Below are positions 56,940 to 64,000 of a stretch of DNA of 64,000 bases, piece after piece. The notes beneath the pieces are model-generated. The model saw only the letters and a program-made list of their open reading frames with translations. It was not told the DNA's origin and did no database searches. The stretch's first letter is position 1; every line of letters starts with the position of its first letter. The stretch spans positions 132,870,703 to 132,934,702 of the forward strand of contig NC_085137.1 in assembly GCF_035046485.1 (NCBI RefSeq), written 5' to 3'. A program made the translations under genes and the position numbers. The DNA comes from Aedes albopictus. Its lineage: Eukaryota; Arthropoda; Insecta; Diptera; Culicidae.

Positions 56940-57125
56940 ATTCTAGTCAGTGCCGCAAGTTGCCAAGGATGAGGTCATGAGACGAAACATTTTCGAAAAA
57001 GTTACTCGTCCTTTCGGTGAGACTCGAACTCACGACACCTATTCACTAGACAGGCGCGTTGCCAACTACACCACGAGAAGACTCGAAGATGTAGTGACTA
57101 CCAAATTTACGTTTTCGCACTTATG
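56940..57125 (-). mobile_element. tRNA-Thr-derived SINE
   Basis: 57010-57080 on the minus strand folds into a nearly complete 71-nt tRNA cloverleaf. The acceptor CTTCTCG pairs with CGAAAGG with one mismatch. The D arm is GTGT...GCGC; anticodon stem CCTGT/ATAGG has loop CTAGTGA (anticodon AGT). The T arm is GTGAG-TTCGAGT-CTCAC. The GCGCCTGTCTAGT segment matches known tRNA-Thr(AGT). The acceptor C-A mismatch, the lack of a discriminator context and a following non-tRNA body (to about 56940) favour a SINE over a tRNA gene. Confidence 0.7.
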
Positions 57126-57175
57126 AAGACCAAGTGCAACAGTTCAGTGGTGAACTAAATGCGCAATACTTACTT

Positions 57176-57478
57176 TCAGTCCTGGGCACCCACGGTGGTG
57201 CAGAGGGCCAAATTGAAAGATTTCCATCCTGGGCGATTGCCAGCCATCGCCTTGACCTGTGACCAGGTCAAATTTCTGTCGACTTGCTTGATTTCGTTGT
57301 TGAGGCTGCGCCGCCATGAGCCTCTGGGTCTGCCTCTGCTGCAATGTCCTGCTGGGTTCCAATCTAACGCTTGCTTGCAGATTTCGTTTACGCCCCTGCG
57401 TAGAGTGTGGCCGACCCACCTCCACTTTCGCTCCCGAATTCTTGTTGCTATCGGCTTTTGATGACATCGACGATGAGC
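57176..57478 (-). pseudogene. LINE 1 ORF2, C-terminal segment
   Basis: Carries CHQKPIATRIRERKWRWVGH, a conserved C-terminal block of this LINE type, then ALDWNPAGH and RGRPRGSWRRSLNNEIKQVD, ending LCTTVGAQD and a stop. It is one frame off the upstream part. At about 57478 the upstream frame reads ...NVEL and then IVDVIKS, whereas one additional base would give the HRRCHQK continuation. So a single-base deletion separates the two segments. Confidence 0.75.
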
Positions 57479-57966
57479 TCCACGTTGGAAATCCAATTGT
57501 GAGGCCACCATGCACGAATTACATACCGCAGGCATCTATTGATGAAGACCCGCAGCCATTGAGTGTTCTCCACTGATACACACCAGGTTTCACTGGCGTA
57601 TAACAGCACAAATTTCACGTTCGAGTTAAAAATTCGGATTTTGGTGCGTCGACTAATCTGCTTGTTTTTCCATACATTTCTTAAACTCGCAAAGGCAGCC
57701 CTCGTTTTCTTGATCCGTATACCTATGTCGATCTTGGTGCCGCCATAGGCCGCCATTTGACTACCAAGATATTTGAAGCTTTCAACATTCTCCATTGATT
57801 GCCCAGTTACCGTAAAGCTGGAAGAGTTGACCGTGTTTACATCCAACGATTTGGTCAGGTTGACGTTGATGGTAATACTTGCCGCTGACGAACGGATGGC
57901 ATGATCATCGAGCTTGCTCTGCATATCAGAGCGCCGTTGAGCTAGGAGAGCAACGTCATCAGCCAA
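57479..57966 (-). pseudogene. LINE 1 ORF2, catalytic ADD to connection region
   Basis: Begins LADDVALLAQ, which holds the two catalytic Asp of RT motif C. It follows an in-frame TAA at 57967-57969. Downstream come FKYLGSQMAAYGGTKIDIG, SRRTKIRIFNSNVKFVLLYA and INRCLRYVIRAWWP, standard landmarks of the thumb/connection region. The stop and the following frameshift make it non-functional. Confidence 0.8.
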
Positions 57967-57969
57967 TTA

Positions 57970-58771
57970 GAAGTCATTTAGGTGCTCCATGGTAATGGGC
58001 TGCCACAACAATCCACGATTTGGTTCACGGTCAATCGCACCTACCAGGATCTCGTCGATTACGATGAGGAACAGTAGCGGTGATCCTTGCCTCACTCCAG
58101 CAACGACCCGAATGGGATCGGATAAAACACCGTTGTGCAGTACTCTGTACGAATATGCCCTGTACTGTGCTTCAATGAGGCCAATGATTTTCTCAGGGAG
58201 ACTCATGCGCCTGAGGGCTTCCCATATGTTTCCGTGATTAAGACGGTCGAAAGCTTTTTCGTAATCAATGAACACCAGGTAGAGAGACTCTTGGAACTCA
58301 TTGATTTGCTCCAGGATGATACGAAGCGTGACAATATGGTCCACAGAGGATCGTCCGGCACGGAATCCTGCTTGCTGCCGTCGAAGAGTTGCGTCAATCT
58401 TCTCCTGTATCTGATTAAGGCTCACTTTGCAGAGGGCTCTGAGAACGATACACAGTAACATGATGCATACACTCGCACACTTTTCGGGTACCTTTACTAA
58501 GACGCCTTGCATCCAGTCGGCCGGAAATGTCCCGGTTTCCCATATGTTGCAGAATAATTGATGCAGAAGTTGTCCGGATACTACGGGGTCAGCTTTGAGC
58601 ATCTCAGCTGATATGCGTTCGACCCCTGGGGCCCTGTTCGATTTCATGCTCTGCATGGCTGTTTCTATCTCCTGCACTGATGGAGCTTCGGTGTTAACAC
58701 GGGTAATGCGTCGAACCCTTGGTGGATCATTCTGAGGTGTTGATGTCCAGACGTGTCTTTCACGGGCACCG
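57970..58771 (-). pseudogene. LINE 1 ORF2, reverse transcriptase fingers/palm
   Basis: Counting from the GTG at 58677, MKSNRAPGVERISAEMLK (residues 11-28), QQAGFRAGRS (101-110) and LVFIDYEKAFDRLN (134-147, motif A with the first catalytic Asp) identify an RT. Motif B is damaged: GVRQGSPLLF (194-203) lacks the residues normally between QG and SPLL. Around residues 64-72 (KVPEKCASVCIM) a segment normally rich in polar residues is also short, implying a small deletion. Upstream, RITRVNTEAPSVQE is in frame, but another frame change lies near 58750. Confidence 0.85.
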
Positions 58772-58773
58772 TA

Positions 58774-59575
58774 TACACTAAGAAATTCTCAATTTTGATG
58801 GTGACGCAAATGATAAAAATTACTCAATCAAACATGACGCAATACAGAATATGCTGTAATTTTGTGTATTTGGTGATGTAAACACAAAAACACTCTTTGT
58901 TACATAAATTTTCTGTCGAATTCAATACATTTAAAGCACTTCATCTCAATATTTGTAGTAAAACGTTATTTTTGGGTCTAAAGTGCCCTAAATTTACACG
59001 ACTTTTGATGCTTCATAGCCAATCTGTCGGTGATTGGTCAGTATCAAACGTCATCATTGTAAACAAGTTGAACTGCTGAAAAATTGCTCCTGAAATACTG
59101 TTTGTGAAATAAAAAGTGCTTATAATTAGTAAATACACACATTTGTCACCACGGAGAACATTTTCGTTCGCATAGGAGACATGCCTGGACTACCCACAGC
59201 AAGAAAGCAATTGTGGAAGCATCTGACTGAAGGAAGCTGTATCACGGAATCCGAACAATAAGAAGTGAAAAGTTATAACGATTGAAAAGTTTCATAAGTT
59301 ATGTTGTATGTGAAATTAATAAAGTTAAAAATAAATAAAATTCGTGGAAATAAGCGTTGTGTTGATTATTATAGTTATTGATAAAGAAACACTGAAGGGG
59401 ACGTGTGATTAAATGATTTGAGGTTATGTTGACGATGTAGAATCTTGTAAAATTACAAATCGGCAGAAAAACAACCTCGTGTAAAAATAAGAACCGACGT
59501 AATTGTGTGTCATTTTACTCGCTGCAATATGTCGGCGTAAAAAGACATAAAATTACACGATTTTTTCGAAGTGTG
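58774..59575. mobile_element. 0.8-kb TA-inserted element nested in LINE 1
   Basis: It is flanked by TA at 58772-58773 and 59576-59577. Excising it with one TA rejoins the LINE reading frame as NATVPVKDTSG across the junction, which shows directly that it is an insertion. The ends are only weakly inverted (TACACTAAGAAATTCTC versus CACACTTCGAAAAAATC read inverted). Internally, an ATG at 59181 opens 26 codons (MPGLPTARKQLWKHLTEGSC), and AATAAA words follow near 59318-59338, giving a gene-like remnant. No transposase was seen. Confidence 0.8.
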
Positions 59576-59577
59576 TA

Positions 59578-59660
59578 GCATTCACCTTAGTCCCACTAAG
59601 GTGACGTGAAACATCGTAGAGGAGACGGATGTCGCCGGTGTTTGCGGCTTTCTCGCCTTC
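59578..59660 (-). pseudogene. LINE 1 ORF2, segment upstream of RT
   Basis: Reads EGEKAANTGDIRLLYDVSRH and LSGTKVNA, the helical linker between endonuclease and RT seen in this kind of LINE, up to the insertion point. Beyond 59660 an in-frame stop and loss of similarity mark the truncation. Confidence 0.75.
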
Positions 59661-60170
59661 GTCAGAAATAATTCTTGATTATCTAGCTGACAAATCAGAG
59701 CAAAAGTACTCGTATTATCGATAGGCAATGTCAATGGTATGTCACTTGTCATGTTTATGCACTTATCAAATGGTAGTAAATCTTCCCCAGCATCTCTTCG
59801 TATGATTCTTTTATGAGTCGAGAAACGGTCATGGTGAAGGCAGACGGACAGTATTGTGTCTGTTATAAACGCTGTTCACGCACGATCCTCAAGTGGTCCA
59901 TAAATCACTTCAGACTGTAGTTAAACAAGCTTTAAGTACCTAGCATGCGGTATCGTACAGATTCTACTTAAAGCCACAATGGGACACAATTTCATGTGAA
60001 GTTAATGCATCGAGCATTGCAAAACTTATGTTACAAAGATCCATTGCTTTAACTTTTTCGTACAAATCGTGAGTACAGAAGTTTGCCTAGTGAATATAAC
60101 CTTCAACAAGTGGTAATTTATGGTGCATATTGTATGTATCAAAGAATTCCTGCTGTTTGAACTAAACTCA
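59661..60170. other. Spacer, nothing recognised
   Basis: AT-rich single-copy-looking DNA with no frame above 60 residues and no repeat noticed. Confidence 0.4.
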
Positions 60171-61130
60171 CATAACTACATAATTTGACCGACGTTGATA
60201 TGATGTGATGGGACCCTTGGACACTATTCCGATCCCATTTTACTCCGAACATAAACTAAACCATCGCTTTGGCACAAAGCCATCATGTCCAGATGTAGGC
60301 TCGGCCGATCGTGACTCCATTCCACTTTGTCGTTTCACACTTCGACGCACCTTTTCCAACAATCCGTCGTCGCATCGTCCCCATCCGTGTCGGATTCCCA
60401 TGTTACTCCCTCGGGTTCCCATTAAAACCTACCGGGTAGCCAGGTTCCATTCTTCGTTCGACGTCTTTCGTCGCCGGCCGTCCTCCGAGGGCTGTTTGAT
60501 TAGCTTTTCATTGATGTTGCGTGTGTAAAATAAATAAAATTATTGTAATACACTTATCGGGTGTCTCTTGTGTCCGGTGCTTCTTGCTTTCGCTGGGGAG
60601 ACCTAGTCAGTGGCGTGGCGCACCGCTCTGGCTGCCTGGTGGACCGTAGCCGCGAAGAACCTCCAAACATGGTGTTAATTAATTTGAACGCGTTCCTTGT
60701 GTCAACACAGCCAGCAGTCCCATCAGCAGCACGCCAGGTAACTGGGAGTGTGACTGCTACAAAGACGGCGATCAATGAATGTCCACGAGGAGGAAGACGA
60801 TGATGTGTGCTACCACTGACTGGGAAAGTCGTCTATATTGATTAACGCTTGCCCGGTGATATGCAGCAGATGACCACAGGTTCTGTGTAGGATGGACGGA
60901 TACACGGTGGAAGGTGACGAAGTCACGAATTTCATGCGAGTGCAGTTCCATCCATTATTGGCAGCAATCGATCGATCGATCGATACGTGTTGGTTGCGGT
61001 CAGCAACAACCACTGTGATAATCAGTGATCAATTTGTAGCTTGTTATGCCGAGCCCCCACATTGTCCGGCGGTGGGTGATGATGATCAAGGAGATTCCTA
61101 AGAGATACCGCCGACGAAGATATGTAGGCA
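60171..61130. other. GC-richer single-copy island K
   Basis: Non-repetitive tract with a frame at 60205-60528 (+, 107 residues, ATG) of no known family, rich in Pro/Arg/Ser. A short (ATCG)n run lies at 60967-60983. Overlapping antisense frames suggest chance openness. Possible regulatory or exonic DNA. Confidence 0.3.
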
Positions 61131-62299
61131 TTTCCAGCGATTGCGAACTCCTAGGAGTCAACGGGCTTCTGTTGCACTCAAGTGCGTATTGAAATGTGCC
61201 ACTTTTGATATTACTTGACACACTTTTTGAAATTGTTTTAAAATTATCAACAGTCAAGATTGTTGTTCAGTGAGTAATACTTTAGAGGGAATGACATTTT
61301 ATTTAAATTGACAACAAATTTAGATTGGAATTCTCTGTTTCCAACTGCACTGGCACTCTTTTTCCTCAGTTTACTATTTTATCTAAAAAATCTTCTTTAA
61401 ACAAGTAATACTGTTTTCTACCATTCTTGTGCTGTTTGATCGTTTTGGTATCAATAGTATCTCTTGGTTCACATAATTGCCTTAGATTGAGGTTGTTACT
61501 AAATGTGCTCGGCAGATGAAAACAGCGAACATAGTACGGATAGTCCATTAAACCCCTTTGATTCGCAGTGTTCGCACATGTTTCACCATTCTGTCACCAA
61601 CGTTGCTGGTACCCGGGTCTCGTGGTGAATCGTTCTTCAATCTCAGGCGCAATTAATACCTACACCGTCAAGGCCCGCAAGGCGTGAGGCGCTTCTTCCA
61701 AATATACACCGCATAAATATCCATAATAATAAATTTATACATCTTTCATAAGCGTAAGAAATCGCGTCGGCTCACGCTTTGGTGATGTAAAGTGTATGTA
61801 CAACATTCAGTGGTGTCGCCCAGGCATGCACATTGCACACCAGCTCCGGTTTTATCAATATGAACAGAAATTGTTCGCCCGAGGTGGTCATGCTTTTTTT
61901 TTCGTTCGGTCGTTCATTTCGTTCAAACGCCCCTGTGTTTTTACGTGTGTTCGGAAAAAAACTCTGAAACGGGGTGAATTGAAGCTGTTCAATCAATAAT
62001 GAGCACATGAATATGTGCAAATCTGGGTGGCACTGGTAATCGTTTTCGATTAGTAAGGGGCAATAAATTTTTACTGGTTAAAAACTGAAGATTTCCTTTA
62101 GCTGTGGATTCGGAGAAGATTTGCATTGAATCTTTCTTCAATGTTCATAATGGTGATGAATGTGCATTCAGCGCAATGATTATTAATAGCCGATGGCGCA
62201 ATGATTCTTATTTTGGCTCAACTACACTATCGGAGCAAAGTCCAACATAAAAAAGAAAGCAAATTTTATTGAATGTGGTTGAAACTGTTGGGTACCGGC
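61131..62299. other. Mixed AT-rich DNA, nothing recognised
   Basis: Contains a moderately GC-rich patch at about 61590-61700 (GTACCCGGGTCTCGTGGTG). Frames are all under 85 residues with no domains. Confidence 0.35.
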
Positions 62300-62312
62300 T
62301 TAAAGTTGATGA

Positions 62313-62330
62313 CTTACCTTACCTTACCGA
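62313..62330 (-). repeat. (GGTAA)n LINE tail microsatellite
   Basis: CTTACCTTACCTTACCGA on the plus strand abuts the LINE 2 stop codon; it is the microsatellite tail of the element. Confidence 0.75.
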
Positions 62331-63060
62331 TCAGGCTAAGGCCGTGGTGGCATCTTTTGTACATAGTAGCCGTCTCCATTCCACTCGGTCCATGGCTGTT
62401 TGTCTCCAGTTCCGCACTCTGAGTAGGGTCCGCAGATCGTCCTCCACTTGGTCGACCCACCTAGCTCGCTGCGCTCCACGTCTTCTTGTACCGGTCGGAT
62501 GACTCTCGAGAACCATTTTAGTCGGGTTGCTATCCGACATCCTGATGACGTGACCCGCCCACCGTAGCCTCCCGATTTTCGCGGTATGGACGATGGTTGG
62601 TTCTCTCAGCAGCTGACGCAGCTCGTGGTTCATTCGCCTTCTCCAAGTCCCGTCTTCCATCAGCACTCCGCCGTATATGGTACGCAACACCTTCCGTTCG
62701 AAAACTCCAAGGGCGCGTTGATCCTCTGCACGTAGGGTCCACGTTTCGTGCCCATAGAGGATGACCGGTTTAATCAGTGTTTTGTAGATAGTTAACTCCG
62801 TGTTACGGCGAACTTTATTTGATCGTAGGGTTCTGCGGAGTCCAAAGTAAGCACAATTTCCTGCCACAATGCACCTCTGAATTTCTCTGCTGGTGTCGTT
62901 TTCGGCGGTCACCAGTGAGTCCAAGTACACGAATTCTTCAACCGCCTCGGTATCATCACCGTCGATATAAATTCGGGGTGGCGGGCGCGGTGATTCCTCC
63001 CTGGTGCCCTTTGCCATCATGTACTTGGTTTTCGACACATTAGTGACTAACCTGATTCGC
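62331..63060 (-). pseudogene. LINE 2 ORF2, C-terminal/connection region
   Basis: Open over 235 codons from a GTG at 63036-63038, with the same frame extending a little upstream (KARRIRLVTN). Landmarks: SKTKYMMAKG, EEFVYLDSLVTAENDTSREI, LIKPVILYGHETWTLRAEDQ, ALGVFERKVLRTIYGG, GRLRWAGHVIRM, then DQVEDDLRTLLRVRNWRQ and the stop. This is the thumb/connection and C-terminal part. The join to the upstream FADD segment needs a frame change near 63060. Confidence 0.82.
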
Positions 63061-63337
63061 CTGGCTTTTTAGTCGTTTCCGCCATCGTCTCAAATTTACG
63101 AGCTATAATATCAATATCATCAGCGAAACCAAGAAGCTGAACGACTTCGTCAAAATCGTCCCACTCGTGTTTATCCCCGCTCTCCTTATTACACCTTCTA
63201 ACGCATTGTTTATCCGGGAATCCGTATTCGTGCATACTCTGCCATAGCTGTTCTCGATCGATTGTATCATACGCCGATTTGAAATCGATGAACAAGTGAT
63301 GTGTGGGCACGTTGTATTCGCGGCATTTCTGCAACAC
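63061..63337 (-). pseudogene. LINE 2 RT palm with motif B deleted
   Basis: Motif A is intact (HLFIDFKSAYDTID, residues 15-27 of this segment), as is motif C (LLGFADDIDIIAR, residues 69-80), but only about 45 residues separate them. The glycine-rich motif B region expected between is absent. The sequence passes from EYGFPDK straight into an out-of-frame ALEGVIRRAGINTSGT, and a further one-base deletion near 63140 restores the frame before QLLGFADD. A large in-element deletion thus removed motif B. An in-frame TAG at 63338-63340 precedes it. Confidence 0.82.
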
Positions 63338-63898
63338 CTAGCGGATGGCGAACATCTGGTCCGTTGTAGCGCGTTCACCCATAAATCCAGCCTGATATTG
63401 CTCCACGAACTCTCTTGCAATCGGTGATAGACAGCGGCATAAAATTTGAGAGAGTATCTTGTAGGCAGCGCTCAGTAGTGTGATCGCGCGATAGTTCCCG
63501 CAATCCAACTTGTCGCCCTTTTTGTAGATGGGACATACGATACCTTCCATCCATTCCTCCGGTAATACTTCCTCCTCCCAAATCATGGTGATGACCCAGT
63601 GCAATGCTCTCACCAGTGCTTCTCCACCGTATTTTAGAAGTTCGCTTGGTAGTTGATCTGCTCCAGCGGCTTTGTTGTTTTTCAACCGGCCAACCTCCTC
63701 CTCAATCTCGTGGAGGTCAGGGGCCGGAAGCCTTTCGTACTGTGCACATACTCCTAGATCTGTTACCACGCCACCTTCGGTACTTGCAACGTCGCCATTG
63801 AGGTGCTCATCGTAATGCTGCCGCCACCTCTCGACCACCTCACGCTCGCTCGTGAGAATATTCCCGAGATTATCTCGGTACATGTCGGCTAGTGGCAC
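63338..63898 (-). pseudogene. LINE 2 RT fingers region
   Basis: 186 codons open from a GTG. Landmarks: EREVVERWRQHYDEHLN (19-35), LKNNKAAGADQLPSELLKYG (72-91), CPIYKKGDKLDCGNYRAITL (122-141), SAAYKILSQILC (143-154) and FVEQYQAGFMGERATTDQMF (164-183), all typical of the RT fingers. It ends at the TAG that splits it from motif A. Confidence 0.87.
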
Positions 63899-64000
63899 AA
63901 AGCCACTTGCGCGAGTGGTTCAGCTTTTCGTAGACCTTCGTGTGTCCCTAGCGCGGTACAGCTCTTCCATCACTTCGCGATCTCGTTCTTCCTGCTGGCG
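63899..64000 (-). pseudogene. LINE 2, segment upstream of RT (partial)
   Basis: Reads RQQEERDREVMEELYRARDT in one frame, then a TGA after RRSTKS. A neighbouring frame carries KVYEKLNHSRK over the same bases, so a one-base loss and a compensating change bracket this bit before GFVPLADMYRD. It continues beyond the window. Confidence 0.7.

Larger units (their letters stand above)
57155..59660 (-). mobile_element. RTE-like LINE, dead, split by nested insertion
   Basis: The plus-strand end near 57160-57180 is the 3' end of the element: the ORF stops (GAQD, stop) and a very short AAGTAAGT tail follows, typical of RTE-like LINEs. Going upstream on the minus strand come a C-terminal basic domain (RGRPRGSWRRSL, 57176-57480), the palm/thumb region (57480-57966), the reverse transcriptase (57970-58771) and, beyond a nested 0.8-kb insertion, the segment before the RT (59578-59660). 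The endonuclease is missing, so the copy is 5'-truncated. Clade assignment is by recognition only. Confidence 0.82.
62300..64000 (-). mobile_element. Second LINE (different family), dead, runs off the window
   Basis: The 3' end is at 62313-62330, a (TAAGG)n-type microsatellite directly after the ORF stop at 62331-62333, again the short-tail style of RTE-like LINEs. The ORF continues leftwards on the minus strand as C-terminal region, RT and pre-RT linker, and leaves the window at 64000. It carries a stop, several frameshifts and a large internal deletion. Its proteins differ clearly from LINE 1 (motif A FIDFKSAYDTID against FIDYEKAFDRLN; FADD against LADD). Confidence 0.85.

Noticed and set aside
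57010..57080. Functional tRNA-Thr gene
   Set aside because: Acceptor mismatch, no terminator evident and a SINE-like body attached. Called a SINE instead.
57159..57576. Plus-strand frames over the LINE (for example 57159-57461 and 57316-57576)
   Set aside because: They are antisense shadows of the LINE ORF2 remnants.
1..64000. Endogenous viral element
   Set aside because: I looked for RNA-virus polymerase or nucleoprotein-like stretches in the frames and saw none. All reverse transcriptase traces are LINE-type.

Overview
This is repeat-dominated, AT-rich eukaryotic DNA with no convincing protein-coding host gene. The repeats point to a culicine mosquito, most likely Aedes (inference). The evidence is tRNA-headed SINEs resembling the Aedes Feilai type, RTE-like LINEs with very short 3' tails, many TA-flanked terminal-inverted-repeat (TIR) elements and MITEs, and long stretches of degenerate 'TTCCTCCAGAAA'-type satellite. 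I ran no database search, so family names rest on recognition only.

Layout. From 0 to 8.9 kb, AT-rich DNA holds five TIR elements (1.7, 4.5-5.3, 6.4-6.6, 6.88-7.13 and 7.3-7.96 kb) and two more GC-rich single-copy islands. From 8.9 to 14.1 kb, a CAAAACGAGTC minisatellite appears in one orientation at 8.9-10.2 kb and in the other at 13.0-14.1 kb. It is interrupted by a TIR element and by a LINE 3' fragment. The DNA between the two arms holds single-copy islands and a 659-bp SINE bounded by a 21-bp target-site duplication (TSD). From 14.6 to 22.4 kb there is degenerate satellite, a Feilai-like SINE with a clean TSD, a BEL/Pao-like gag remnant, a 949-bp element with perfect 31-bp TIRs, and strong palindromes. 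From 22.4 to 33.5 kb there are single-copy islands, a ~72-bp minisatellite, a ~280-bp diverged tandem repeat, more satellite, and a 927-bp insertion with 27-bp direct repeats. From 33.9 to 38.1 kb there is a cluster of hairpin and foldback elements, including one with ~330-bp inverted arms. From 39.1 to 41.5 kb lies a 2.4-kb, ~268-copy array of the 9-mer TCTGTCTTC, which is open in nearly every frame. From 45.4 to 52.4 kb, satellite is organised in a 1.48-kb higher-order tandem unit and holds a poly(A)-tailed insertion. From 52.6 to 57.1 kb there are SINEs and a 1.35-kb TACCGTC element. From 57.1 to 59.7 kb a dead RTE-like LINE is split by a nested 0.8-kb TA-inserted element. From 62.3 to 64.0 kb a second, different dead LINE runs off the window.

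All LINE and gag reading frames seen are broken by stops, frameshifts or deletions, so none should be active. The GC-richer islands (about 2.1-3.0, 3.3-4.3, 10.2-11.3, 12.0-12.6, 16.3-17.6, 22.5-24.3, 32.6-33.5, 38.2-39.1, 41.6-43.0, 53.2-55.1 and 60.2-61.1 kb) are non-repetitive. They are the best places to look for regulatory DNA or unannotated exons, but nothing in them is recognisable as a gene. The window is therefore most likely intergenic or a large intron.
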